Source of the DNA: Pogostemon cablin
Taxonomy: Eukaryota; Streptophyta; Magnoliopsida; Lamiales; Lamiaceae
Direction of reading: 5' to 3'
Length of the DNA stretch: 64,000 bases
Assembly: GCA_023678885.1 (NCBI GenBank)
Contig: CM042998.1
Span: 1,491,820-1,555,819 of the forward strand
Position 1 is the first letter of the stretch, and every line of letters starts with the position of its first letter. The notes beneath the pieces were generated by a model. The model worked only from the letters and a program-made list of their open reading frames with translations, had not been told where the DNA came from and searched no databases. The position numbers and the translations under genes are program-made. Below are positions 45,196-56,707 of this stretch, one piece after another.

Positions 45196-46777
45196 GGGAT
45201 CAGTTCTTTTAGGAAATGATCAAGCCTACAAAATTGAAGGCATTGGTTCTATTAAACTAAGGATGTTTGATGAGGTCATCAGATGGCTCACCAAGGTTAG
45301 ATATGTACCAGGTTTAAGGAGAAATTTGATTTCACTTGGTGTGTTAGACTCACAAGGTTATAAGTTTCAATCTGAAGGTGTTCTTACTGTTATGAAGAAT
45401 GAATCAGTGATTATGAAGGGGGTCAAAAGAAGTGATCAATATTTTTTGGAAGGTTCTGCAGTTTCTGGACAGATTAATGCTACGCATGAAGGAGGTGATG
45501 CTCATTTATGGCATGGAAGGCTAGCTCATGTAAGTGAGAGAGGGTTACAAGAGCTAGCAAGACAAAACGTATTAGATATCAGTTCAACAAGTAAGCTGAA
45601 TCAGTGTGAAGCATGCATCCTAGGAAAGTCTAAGAGGCTTAAATTTGGTTTTGCAGAGCATACTACTAAGGCTGGGATGGACTATATACACTCAGATTTG
45701 TGGGGGTCATCAAAGAGTACAACTATGGGAGATGGAAGATATTTCATATCTTTCATTGATGACTTTTCAAGAAAGGTGTGGGTGAGGATCTTAAAGTCCA
45801 AGGATGAAGCATTTTCAGCGTTTAAAACTTAGCTGACAGAAGTTGAAAATTAAACAGGGAGTAAGCTTAAGTGTTTAAGGACTGATAATGGTCTTGAGTT
45901 TGTATCTCAAGAGTTCAATAAGTATTGCCAAGAGCAGGGGATCAAGAGGCATAAAACAATACCCGGTACTCCACAACAAAATAGTGTGGCTGAAAGAATG
46001 AATCAAACATTGCTTGAGAGGGTGAGATGCTTGCTGATCAGTGGAGGGTTTTCTAAGGGGTTTTGGGGTGAGCTAGTAACTACTGCTGCTTACTTAATAA
46101 ACCTTTGTCCGTCGGCAGCACTCAGTTTTCAAACACCTGAAGAAGTTTGGTCTGGGAGGGTTCCTGTTTACAACCATTTAAGAGTAATAGGCTGTCAAGC
46201 CTATGCACATCAGAGGGAGGATAAGCTAGATCCAAGAGCTGTCAAGTGTGTGCTTGTAGGATATCCAAAAGAGGTGAAAGGTTATAAGTTGTGGTGTTAT
46301 GAAACTAACAAGTTTCTTGTTAGTATGGATGTTACTTTTAATGAAAGTAAGTTTCCTTTAGTTGATAGGGCTGCTGGTACATCTACTGTTGAGGATAAAT
46401 TTGAGCTTGAGGTGGAGCTTAAGAAGAAAGTACAGCAACAACAAGTGACTGATCAAGCTGATCAATCTGATAAATCAGTTCATAAGGAAGATATAGCAAG
46501 AGATGAGGCTGAGTCACCTAGATCTAGTGCTAGAAGAACTCCAAGTAATTACCAGCTTATTAGAGACAGACTTGGAAGACAAATCAGACTACTTATTAGA
46601 TATGTGGAGGCTGATGTTGTGTCATATGCATTGTTTGCAACATCTAAGGTTGAAGTATATGGTTCAAGAAAGTACACTGAAGTTGTCAAAGGAAGTGACA
46701 ATTCTGCTGAGGTTCTTGTTGAAGCCTTACCAGCTCTCAAGTATGAGCTGTGTAAGAGTCTTGTGAGGATGGATTAG
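45164..46777 (+). pseudogene. Copia pol remnant: integrase, RT and RNase H deleted
   Basis: The frame resumes after the deleted DSG protease motif with YKIEGIGSIKLRMFD, then the gag-pre-integrase HLWHGRLAHVSERGL and C-X2-C pair (CEACILGK), integrase core SDLWG, FIDDFSRKVWV, TDNGLEF and PQQNSVAERMNQ. Two in-frame stops (45830 and 45852) lie between the core Asp residues. After the SPRSSARRTPSNY linker and VEADVVSYALFA, the frame jumps to the last residues of RNase H (ALPALKYELCKSLVRMD). All catalytic RT (YVDD) sequence is missing. Confidence 0.85.
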
Positions 46778-46786
46778 GTGGTAAGG

Positions 46787-46871
46787 TTGCTGCTCCTTTC
46801 AAAAGCAGCAAGGGGGTTGCTGCTCCTTTCAAAAGCAGCAGGTGAAGTTGCTGCTCCTTATAAAAACAGCA
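46787..46871 (+). repeat. Three tandem hairpin-forming repeats before the 3' LTR
   Basis: TTGCTGCTCCTTTCAAAAGC followed by AGCA occurs at 46787, 46817 and (changed) 46848. Each unit is a near-palindrome (ttgctgct...agcagcaa). They lie just after the pol stop and about 60 bp before the 3' LTR. Confidence 0.9.
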
Positions 46872-46926
46872 AGGTGGGAGAAGGAATAAGCTTGATATAG
46901 GTGATGCAAGGTCTAAGGTGGAGATT

Positions 46927-47510
46927 TGTTGTAAGTAGACTCTTGCATACATGCGTGTATTCATGTAAGTTCAGACACGTGAAGGATGGAGATTGAATGA
47001 TCAACACTTAAGATCAAAGGTTGTGATCATGTGTTGATGCAAGTTTTGAACCCTATGATCAGTTTTAAGTGAGCTGTCATTCGATGCCTTGAAGAAGGGA
47101 TTAAAGTGGCGATTGATCAGTTTTGTAACGGATTCCAGCTGGCGTTAGTTGTTGGGCTGCTTGCTTGACAAGTTAACAAGAAATCGGATAGATAAATAAG
47201 AGCTGGAATGCATTCATCAGTTGGGAGATCATCCATATCAGTCCAATAAGAAGAGAGTTCTTAGGGTTCATAGAAGGGAGTTATCATCTTCATCATTCTG
47301 TAAACATTCATCATCATAAGAAAAGTTCTTTCTTAAGAAGTGGATGTAGATCTTTAAGATCGAACCACTATACGTCTTTGTTGTTCTTTCTTTGATTCAT
47401 TGCTTTAAGTTCTTTACAAACGAGAGTGATAGGTGAGTGTGATCATAAGATTCAATCGATAGAGAGTATTCGTGAGTAGATTAGAGAGGTTCTTGCGTTT
47501 ATTCATAAGA
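46927..47510 (+). repeat. 3' LTR
   Basis: It is nearly identical to 43674-44258, with the same TG...GA termini. The purine-rich ctaaggtggagat before it is the likely polypurine tract. Confidence 0.9.
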
Positions 47511-47515
47511 CAAAT

Positions 47516-47897
47516 GAATCTCAAATCAGTCAACTACTTTGAATTGCACTCTCCAGTGGACAGTTGTAAGTTGTAACTCATAGATGAACAGATGTTCACT
47601 GCGATGTTTTCTTTGATAATGTCATCTTAAGACACTTCATGATTAAATCTTTGAATATTAAAGACTTCCTCGTGCATTAGTTTCCACACCGACCGCATCA
47701 TTTAAAAATGGAGAAAAACTTTAAATAGTAGTCAAATGTAAACACCCTAATAAAACAAATAGAGTTGATGTGCTGTGCTTATATGTTTATTAATTCCCTC
47801 TTTAATTGCACATGTAAATTAAATGTTTGTTTTGGTATCATAATCAACAGGTACACAATTTACAAAATCAACATAAATTTTAAAAAATACTCGCATC
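47516..47897. other. Displaced upstream DNA of NLR-7
   Basis: Before the copia insertion this sequence would have lain directly upstream of the NLR-7 leader (43573-43673), so it may hold part of that promoter. No motif is assigned. Confidence 0.4.
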
Positions 47898-48027
47898 TAT
47901 TAGGAGTATTGTATATACGTTCAAATATTTGTCCCACATTGATTTTAGTCTAGCTTATCATTCTTTGATTAGTGTATAAATGTACATCTCTTTATCAATA
48001 AAAGTAACCCTTCCAATTATCTTTATA
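47898..48027 (+). repeat. 5' LTR (130 bp) of the outer copia
   Basis: It begins TATTAGGAGTATTGTATATA and ends ATCTTTATA, directly before TGGTAACCAGAG. Confidence 0.8.
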
Positions 48028-48078
48028 TGGTAACCAGAGTATATTAAGGCTTACGTTCAAATATTTGTCCCACATTGA

Positions 48079-48372
48079 TTTTCGATCCTCATGATCTACC
48101 TATCAATCAAAATCCTCACCATTTGATTGACTATATTCTCAATCAATTTTTCGATCCTCATGATCTACCTATCAATCAAAATCCTCACTATTTGATTGAC
48201 TATATTCTCAATCAAAATCCTCACATATTTGATTGACCATATCCTGCAACTCTCCAATTCCTATTCTTCATTCTACCATGGATGACACCTCCAACTCCAA
48301 TTCTTCATTCTACCATGGATGACACCTCCAACTCTATTCTACCATGGATAACACCTCCAACTCCAATGTAAT
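48079..48372 (+). repeat. Leader tandem repeats around the gag start
   Basis: A 68-bp unit (ttttcgatcctcatgatcta, ccta tcaatcaaaatcctca) starts at 48079 and 48147 with a partial third. Then a short unit containing ctaccatggatgacacctcc recurs with ATGs at 48279, 48315 and 48344. Only the last ATG opens the gag frame. A 30-bp LTR-like word (acgttcaaatatttgtccca) is also repeated at about 48052. Confidence 0.85.
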
Positions 48373-49594
48373 AAACTCTCCAACCACAATTCCTAGAACC
48401 ACTTCAATGAGTGATGTTCCACCATTGGTTGCCTTTAACATCAATGCCCAATGTCCGCTGAAATTGAACTCCTCCAATTACACAGTTTGGTGCTTCCAAA
48501 TCCGAATGCTCCTTGTTGGTTTTGATTTGTTTGGCTTCTTGGATGGTTCTTACCCGTGTCCTTCAAAGACATCCTCATCAAATAATTCTACTACACCAGA
48601 TCCTCTTCATGCGTATTGGGTTAGACAGGATCATCTCATCCTCAGCGCCATAATTGGTTCAATTGAGCCATCGTTGATTCCCTTCATCGCGACATCTAAA
48701 ACTTCACGTGATGCTTGGGACATCCTTGCTTACAGCAACCTATGGTAAGCCTACTCTTAGTCGAATTCTTACACTTAAACAATATCTTCACAGCCCATCT
48801 AAAGGAACTCGTTCTGTCACTGAGTTCATGCTTGAAATGAATTGGCTTTTCTTGGTGTCCCAACTGATCCAGAAGATCTGGCACTAAAAATCTTGAATGG
48901 TCTTGATGATTCTTTCAAGGAATTGGCTAATGCTATCCACGCTCGTGATAACCCAATTAATTTTTTGAGTTGTATGATAAACTATTGAGTGCAGAGGCTC
49001 AAATAGTGGCTCGAACAGCTATTACTCTATCGCTACCAGCCACGACATTTCCTACATTCAATAACCGCTCCTAACGACTAACAATCGTTGGAAACAATCT
49101 CGGAATGTGGCTTCTTCATGGTCTCCCTCTCGCCCACCCCATCACACAATCAATCCACCCAATTCACAACATGCCCCAATTCACAACATGCCCCAACTGG
49201 AGCTCGTCCATATCTCAAAAAATGTCAGTTGTGTCGTACTCCTGGACACTCTGCTCGGCTCTGCCCAGATCTATACTTTCATGCCATAGCCACGTCCCAG
49301 TTTTATCGCCCTATATCGGGGCCAGCCTACTCATCATCGTCGGCTCATACCGCTACCTCTGTTCCTTCACCTTCTGATTGGATCGTTGATTCTGGAGCCT
49401 CACACCACATGACTACAGATCTTGCTAATTTATCACTTCATCATCCTTATGAGGGTACATATAATGTAGTGATTGGTGATGTTAATGGTTTGACAATCAC
49501 TCATGTTGGAATGCTTCAATTTTTGAATATTACATCTCTTGAATTCTGTTTTGTTCTACATGTGCCCAACTTGTCAAAGAACTTAATTTCTGTT
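48344..49594 (+). pseudogene. Outer copia gag and protease, 5' half
   Basis: MDNTSNSNVINSPTTIPRTT opens a gag with LNSSNYTVWCFQIRMLLVGF and SRDAWDIL. A frameshift near 48725 moves the frame (YGKPTLSRILTLKQYL), with more breaks to 49088. Then comes a zinc knuckle, CQLCRTPGHSARLC, and a protease active site WIVDSGASHHMT at about 49378. The sequence KNLISVC is cut at 49594 by the nested element and resumes at 53861. Confidence 0.8.
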
Positions 49595-49777
49595 TGTTAA
49601 AATGAAGATGTAATGAATAAGGAAATAGATTTCATTGATTGAATGTATATTTACCAGAATACAAAGGAAGCCTATTTATAGGACTTGGAAAAAACTAGCC
49701 GGTACTAATACAAAAAACTAGCTGTTGGTAATAATGATGAGAGAGAGAATGTGAAAGAGAAATCAAATATCTCAACA
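49595..49777 (-). repeat. LTR of the nested copia (3' in element sense)
   Basis: Nearly identical to 53678-53860, with only a couple of differences seen by eye (aaaaaactagcc versus aaaaaattagcc; gtgaaagag versus gtgagagag). Confidence 0.9.
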
Positions 49778-52700
49778 CTCCCCCTCAAGTGTAGGAGTGA
49801 ACGGGTTGATCACTCCTAACTTGTCTAAAATATATTTGTGTCTTGTCTTGTCTAAAGCTTTAGTGAATATATCTGCAAGTTGATCTTTACTCCCAATATA
49901 GGGTGTTTGAATCATTCCGCTTTGGACTTTATCTCGAATGAAATGACAATCCACCTCAATGTGTTTCGTACGCTCGTGGAATACTGGATTGGATGCTATG
50001 TGTCGTGTAGCATTGTTATCACAATACATTTGAATTGGACAGTTGGTCTGAACGTTCATGTCTTCGAGTAATTGTTTTATCCATGTAAGTTCACTGGCAG
50101 TTGATGCCATTGCCCGGTATTCAGCTTCAGCACTTGATCTAGCCACCACGTTTTGCTTCTTGCTTTTCCAGGTTACTAGATTTCCTCCAACCATAGTGCA
50201 AAAACCGGTAGTAGATCGTCGATCAAAGCTTCCTGCCCAATCAGCATCAATATATCCTTGAATGCTGACATCATTATTGTTCTTTATCCAAATTTCTTGT
50301 CCCGGAGTTAATTTCAGATATTGGAGGATCCGATCAATAGCAGCTAGGTGAGTAGTCCGGGGTGCCTGCATAAATTGACTTACAACACTTACAGGAAAAA
50401 TGATGTCAGGACGAGTAACAGTTAAGTAAATAAGTTTTCCTACAAGTCTTTGGTACATGCCCACATCTTGAAGAGGAGATCCATTTTATGAGTTGAGTTT
50501 AGCATTGGTTTCCATAGGTGTGCTAGCGGGCTTAATACTAAGTTTACCTGTTTCTTGTAGGAGATCGAGAGTGTACTTCCTTTGAGAAAGGAATAATCCC
50601 TTTTCAGAGTGAGCTATTTCAATTCCAAGAAAGTACTTAAGAAGGCCAAGATCTTTAATATCAAATGTTTGTTTGAGAAAGTTTTTAACATCTTGAATTT
50701 CTGATTCTTTATCTCCGGTAATAATAATATCATCCACATAGACTAAGACAATAACTGAGGAATTCAAAGAAATGCGGGAAAATAATGATGAGTCAGCTGA
50801 ACTTTTTTGAAAATTTTGAGAGAGTAATGCATGACTAATTTTAGAATACCAAGCTCTGGGAGATTGTTTAAGACCATAAATAGATTTGTGAAGTTTGCAA
50901 ACAAGAGAAGAATCTGAATTCTTAAGACCTTGAGGAAGAGTCATGTATACTTCTTCTTCTAAATCTCCTTGTAAGAAAGCATTTTTAACATCCATTTGAT
51001 GAAAGAACCAATTTTTATTAGTGCCTATAGAAAGAAGGATTCTTACTGTGCTCATTTTAGCGACGGGAGCGAATGTTTCTTCATAATCAATTCCATAAGT
51101 TTGGGTGAAGCCTTTAGCAACAAGGCGAGCCTTATATCTTTCAATTTTTCCCAAACTATCGAATTTAACTTTGTAGACCCATTTACACCCGACAGCCTTT
51201 TTTCCTTTAGGAAGATGGACAAGCGACCAAGTATTATTTTTCTCGAGAGCATTTAATTCCTCTTCCATTGCTTTACGCCAAGTAGTACAATGATTAGCTT
51301 CTTCGAAGTTTTTAGGTTCAAATTGATTTATGCAGTTTAAAAATGCATGATGCGATTTTGAAATGTGGGAATAAGAAATGATGTTTTGGATAGGATATGA
51401 TACCGAATAAGTAACGTAGTCTCTTAGTTTGGTAGGCTGTTGAGTCAGCCGAAGAGACCTCCGAGGTGGATTATCGTTGGTTGGGTTTTGGTCTCCCCCT
51501 CTCGGAGTGTCTTCTTCGATTGAGTTTTGATCTCCCCCTGTTGGAGTATTTTCTTCCTCGAGAGGAATAGCAATAATCAAATCATTTTGATGATCCTGAG
51601 AAGAAGTAAAATCATTAGGAGTTGAAATAGGAAAAACAAAGTCGTTAGTATCAACGGAGGAGTTATCAATAGAGTAATAAGGATCATTTTCATTGAAGGT
51701 AACGTCTCTTGAAATGTAGAGCTTTCTAGTAATAGGATCATAACACTTGTAACCCTTTTGAAAAATGGAGTAACCAAGAAAAATAGCTTTGACTGAGGAA
51801 GGATTAAGTTTATCAGTACGGTTAACATGAACAAAACACGTACATCCAAAGGTGCGTAAGTGGTCAAGAGTTGCTTCCTTTTTGTAAAGAATTTTGTGGG
51901 GACTAAGGTTATCGAGATTAGGAGAAAGTCGACGGTTAATAAGGTAATTGGAAGTTAGAAGTGCATCGGACCAAAAATATTTTGGAACATTGTTTTGAAA
52001 AAGGAGAGAACGAGTGACTTCTAAAAGATGACGATTTTTCCGCTCCGCTACCCCATTTTGAGCGGGTGTGTAGGGACACGAGGTTTGATGAATAATCCCA
52101 TTGTTTTTTGTAAAATTTTGAAAGTGTGAGTTTACAAATTCAGTCCCATTATCCGTTCGAAAAATTTTGATGGACTTATTGAAATAATTTTTAATGTAGA
52201 CGAAAAAATCTTGAAATTTTGAGAAAACTTCACTTTTATTTTTAAGTAAAAATATCCAAGTATGCTTTGAAAAATCATCTATAAAGCTAACATAATATCT
52301 AAAACCATTATAAGATGTAGTTGGGGCGGGACCCCAAACATCCGAGTGGATCAAATCAAAAATAGATTTTGAATTAGAAGAGGAATTTGTGTAAGGAAGA
52401 CGTGTGTGTTTAGATAAAGAACAAATATCACACTTATCATGATACGACGAATTAGGAAATATTTTGTTGAAAACTGAATTGGACGGATGTCCAAGACGTT
52501 TATGCCAAAGGGACATATCAACAGCATTTAAAGCAATACTAGGGAAGTTAATTAGGTATAAATTATTGATACGAACTCCTTTACCAATCGTTCGTCCCGT
52601 CAATCTTTCCTGAAATACGACATCAATGTCAATAAATATAACTTGACAATTTAATTCCATGGTGATCTTACTAACGGATAACAAATTCAAAGTAAAAGAT

Positions 52701-53029
52701 GGTAAATAAAGGATATTGTCGATCTTTTTAGAAAAAAGATAACTTGATCCTTTTCCACGGATTTGAACGGAAGTGTTATTAGCTACTTTAACATTTTGAG
52801 AGTTGTCTAAAATTAAGGAGTTTTCTAGAAAAATGGAACGATTTCCGGTCATGTGATCAGTTGCTCCGGAGTCAACCACCCAAGCTTTAGAGAAATCAAT
52901 TAAATTATTATTTGATGAAAACATGCTAGAGTAATTAAAGGATTTTGTGTTTAAAAAATTTTGGTTTTTGAAAAAAGGAAAAATGAGTGGGCTTTTATCA
53001 AAATTGGATTTTAAAATATTTGGGCCCAA
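49772..53029 (-). pseudogene. Nested copia pol: protease, integrase, RT, RNase H with one stop
   Basis: One frame from 53029 leftward reads protease WVVDSGATDHMTG, LWHKRLGHPSNSV, a C-X2-C pair (CDIC), integrase core HSDVWGPAPT, FIDDFSKHTWIFL, RTDNGTEF and AQNGVAERKNRHLLE, then RT (WKAMEEELNALEKNNTW-like start, QMDVKNAFLQGDLEEEVYM, YVDDIIITGD). A single TAA at 50488-50486 follows METNAKLNS. The same frame then gives RNase H (DADWAGSFDRRSTTGF, SSAEAEYRAMA, DNNATRHIASNPVFHERTKH) to 49772. Apart from that stop all catalytic motifs are present. Gag is mostly missing upstream, so it is not autonomous. Confidence 0.92.
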
Positions 53030-53328
53030 GAGATATTTTTAGATAAAAGTGAATTTTGATGGGTAGGAGAAATAAGACCTGCATCCACTTTTGTAGTGGA
53101 TTGAGAGGAATTTTGGGCTTGGAGAACTTGGGCCACTTGTGCCACCAAAGAAGAAAAAAGATCTGGGCTTAAGTGTTGAGGAAGGCTTGCATTGATAGTA
53201 AGAGAGCCTGGCCCATTTCCTTTTGATATATCCGACAGTTGATTTGCAGAGCATCCGCCTCCCACTCCATGCCCTAATTGACGTTCTGCTGCAAATGGTG
53301 TAGGCGGCTCGTTGGTCTCGCAAAGCAT
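53011..53328 (-). pseudogene. Nested copia short gag-like frame
   Basis: An open frame of 105 codons between leader and pol (NASLPQHLSPDLFSSLVAQV, AQNSSQSTTKV). It is far shorter than a normal gag and has no zinc knuckle. It overlaps the start of the pol frame. Probably the edge of a gag deletion. Confidence 0.5.
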
Positions 53329-53454
53329 GGTCGGAAGAATCGTGACGGCGGTTGAGCAGCGGGCGGTGGCTGCCAGAATCCTAGCGTGCGACAGCGGTGT
53401 TCAGAACGGGCAGCAGCGGCGTCACGTTCCAGCAAACTTTGATTGAATAATGAA

Positions 53455-53630
53455 GAGGTTGAACCTCTTTTGAATTGAGACACCTTTAATGGTGTTTTGC
53501 AGTATGCAATGAATGAGAGGTTGAACCTCTTTTGAATCGAACACTTTTTAATGGTGTTTTGATTGAATGAAGAAGAGGTTGAACCTCTTTTGAATTGAAC
53601 ACCTTTTAATGGTGTTTTGATTGAATAGAT
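53455..53630 (-). repeat. Three leader repeats with a GAGGTTGAACCTC palindrome
   Basis: Units start at 53455, 53517 and 53575. Each contains gaggttgaacctcttttgaa and aatggtgttttg. The core AAGAGGTTGAACCTCTT is a perfect inverted repeat in the best copy. They lie in the nested element's leader between primer site and gag. Confidence 0.85.
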
Positions 53631-53677
53631 AGATTGAGGAAAGGTTAAGAGTCAGTATTAATTCTGCTCTGATACCA

Positions 53678-53860
53678 TGTTAAAATGAAGATGTAATGAA
53701 TAAGGAAATAGATTTCATTGATTGAATGTATATTTACCAGAATACAAAGGAAGCCTATTTATAGGACTTGGAAAAAATTAGCCGGTACTAATACAAAAAA
53801 CTAGCTGTTGGTAATAATGATGAGAGAGAGAATGTGAGAGAGAAATCAAATATCTCAACA
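53678..53860 (-). repeat. LTR of the nested copia (5' in element sense)
   Basis: It is followed on the minus strand by the primer site TGGTATCAGAGCAG. Confidence 0.9.
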
Positions 53861-56707
53861 CTGTTTCCCAACTATGCTGTGATAATAACGTTATGGTGAC
53901 ATTCTTTGATTCTTCTTTTCAGGTGAAGAGTTCACTGACAGGGGACGTGCTCCTATGGGGCCCTCGCGTTAATGGGCTTTACCTATGGCCGGCTGTCCCT
54001 ACTCTCTCTCCATCAGCCCATAGTGCAGTCAAACAACCTCATCTATATGGCATGCCCGTCTTGGTCATCCATCTGCCAAGATTTTAGATAGTGCTTTATC
54101 ATTACATGATTTACCTTTCAAAAATCTTTAGACTTTAGTTGTGATTCCTGCAAATCTGTTAAAAGTCATAAACTCCCTTTCGTTGAGTCATCTTTAACAT
54201 CAAATAAACCGTTGGAATTACTTTATTCTGATGTATGGACTTCTCATGTTTTACCGTTTGATGGCTACAAATATTATGTTATATTCATTGATCACTTCAC
54301 CAAATATATTTGGCTTTATCCTCTTAAGAGAAAATCCGACGTCCTTCCCACGTTTACTGCCTTCAAAGCGGTGGTAGAGAATATCTTACAAACTAAAGTA
54401 TCTGCTCTTTACACTGATAATGGGGTGAATACTTGTTACTTCGTCCTCTTCTTACCAACCATAGTATTACTCATCTTACCACACCTCCTCACACACCCGA
54501 ACATAATGGTGTTTCAGAGCGCTGTCATCGCCATATTGTCGACACTGGCTTAGCTCTACTCCATCGTGCTTCAATGCCCCTTTCTTACTAGCCTTACGCC
54601 ATTGCCACAGCTACCTATCTCATTAATTGTCTTCCAAAAGCTGATCTTTCTATGGTCTCTTCATACGAGAAACTTTTCAATCATCCTCCAAACCTCTTAA
54701 AACTTCGAGTATTTGGGTGTCAATGTTTTTCCATGGCTTCGCCCCTATAGCTCTCACAAACTTGATCGACGTTCTTCTCCGTGTATCTTTGTCGGTTACT
54801 CTATCACTCAAAGTGCCTATTTGTGTCTTGATCGCACTACCAACAAAATATACACATCGCGCCATGTTGAATTTGTCGAAAATGTCTTTCCTTTTTCCAC
54901 CACACTGCAAAAATTACCATCCACCACTCCTTCTTCCATTGATTCTATCCCAACTCCACCTCCAGTCCAACACACTTCACCGTCTATTGTGCAGCCACTA
55001 GTCGAACCAATGCCTACCCCATCGTCCCCTGTCTGTGCTTCTTCACCGCCTTCATCGCCACCACCGCTGCCTCCTAATCGAATGGTCACTCGATCTCAGA
55101 ACAACATTGTAAAACCAAATCCGAGGTATTATCTTTCTTCTTCAGTTTCTTCTGATGTTGAGCCCACATCTGTTTCATATGCACTCTCTGATCCTCGTTG
55201 GCGTGAGGCTATGTCTTCTGAATTCACTGCCTTACTTCAAAACGAAACTTGGGATCTTGTGCCGCCTTCTACTTCTCCTCAGAATGTGGTGGCTTGCAAG
55301 TGGGTGTTTAAGATTAAACGAAAACCTGATGGGTTCATTGACAAGTTTAAAGCTCGACTTGTTGCTAAGAGCTTTCATCAACGACCTGGCATTGATTTTG
55401 TTGAAACATACAGCCCTGTTGTGAAGCCTTCCACTATCCGTATTGTTCCGAGTATAGCTATCTCTAGAGACTGGCCTTTACGTCAATTTGACGTTAACAA
55501 TGCCTTCCTTCATGGATCTCTTTCAGAAATAGAATTTATGGCATAACCTCCAGGATTCTCTGACCAAATCCATCCCTCATTTGTCTGCAAGTTACGCAAA
55601 TCTATTTATGGATTGAAGCAGACACCTCGCACTTGGTAGACTGCTCTTCGTGATTTTTTTATATCAATTGGATTTGTCTGCACAAAGTCTGATGAGTCAC
55701 TTTTTGTTTATCATCATGGAAACATTTTGGCTTACTTTTTGGTCTATGTTGATGATCTAGTCCTCACAGGGAATGATGATACCTTCCTTTCTCATGTCAT
55801 CTCTGAATTAGCCTCAAAGTTCTCGGTTAAGGATCTTGGCTCTCTCTCTTACTTCCTTGGTGTTGAAATGCTTCGAACATCATCTGCTTGCTACTTATCC
55901 CAAAGGAAGTATGTCACTGATCTTCTTGCAAAGCATAATATGTTAAACTCCAAACCCGTGCAAACTTCATTGGCAATGGGCACGTCACTCTCTTTACATG
56001 ATGGAAGTGGTACATCCGATGCTAGCACCTATCGTCAGGTTCTTGGAAGTCTCCAATATCTTTCGCTTACGCGTCCCGATATTGCCTTTGCAGCTAACAA
56101 ATTGTCTCAATTCATGCATGCTCCTTCCGTAACTCACTGGGGCGCTGTTAAACATCTTCTTCGATACTTGAATGGGACTTGACACATTGGAATTCATCTC
56201 CGCCGTGACTCTCCTTTATCAATTCATTGTTTCACTGATACGGACTGGTCAGACGACTGTGACGATCGCACCTCAATGGGAGCGTATGTGGTTTTTCTTG
56301 GAACAAACCCATATCTTGGAGTTCTCGCAAACAACGTACAGTCACTCGTTCGTCTACTGAAGCCGAATACCGAGCCATTGCTGCTGCTGTTGCCGCCGAA
56401 ATCCAATGGACTCAGTCTCTCCTTTCTGAACTCTTTATTCCAATATCCTCTGCCCTTGTTATTTACAGTGATAATATTGGGGCCACCTATCTATGTGCCA
56501 ATCCAGTTTTTCATTCTCGCATGAAGCACATTGCCATAAATTACCATTTTGTACGAGATTTGGTAAAAGCATCTCAACTCCGCGTAACTCATGTATCTTC
56601 TTCAGATCAATTAGCAGATGCTCTGACAAAGCCTCTATCCAACAATCGACTTTCTTCTCTTATGAGCAAGATTGACATTGTCAATCGACTGCCATCTTGA
56701 GGGGGTG
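53861..56707 (+). pseudogene. Outer copia pol: integrase, RT, RNase H, 3' half
   Basis: After the nested insertion the reading resumes in the pre-integrase region (LTGDVLLWG). Integrase follows (LLYSDVWTSHVLPFDGYKYY, FIDHFTKYIWLYPLKRKS, ALYTDNG), broken by shifts near 54420, 54540 and 54710. RT reads WREAMSSEFTALLQNETWDL, CKWVFKIKRKPDG, DVNNAFLHGSLSE, a stop near 55546, then YVDDLVLTGND and LSYFLGVEM. RNase H reads LTRPDIAFAANKLSQFMHAP, then shifted fragments to 56700. At least seven breaks make it inactive, consistent with an older age than the nested element. Confidence 0.85.

Larger units (their letters stand above)
43674..47510 (+). mobile_element. Young, internally defective Tnt1-like copia element
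   Basis: LTRs of 585 and 584 bp differ at about ten bases and one indel by eye. A perfect 5-bp target duplication CAAAT lies at 43669-43673 and 47511-47515. Internally it holds gag, a protease-less junction, integrase and a short C-terminal piece; nearly all of the reverse transcriptase and RNase H is deleted. The element must have moved using proteins from another copy, or lost its core afterwards. It points toward the opposite strand from NLR-7 and sits about 100 bp before that gene's start codon. Termini are TG...GA, not TG...CA. Confidence 0.9.
49595..53860 (-). mobile_element. Nested copia element, antisense, nearly full pol
   Basis: Two 183-bp LTRs (49595-49777 and 53678-53860), TGTTAAAATGAAG to ATATCTCAACA on the plus strand, are almost identical. 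A perfect 5-bp duplication CTGTT lies at 49590-49594 and 53861-53865. On the minus strand the primer site TGGTATCAGAGCAG (53677 leftward) is the canonical initiator-methionine type, and the polypurine run cttgagggggag lies beside the other LTR (49778-49789). It is younger than the element it interrupts. Confidence 0.93.

Noticed and set aside
46787..46871. Hairpin repeats as a microRNA precursor
   Set aside because: Arms are only about 10 bp and tandemly repeated within a retrotransposon; not a miRNA stem.
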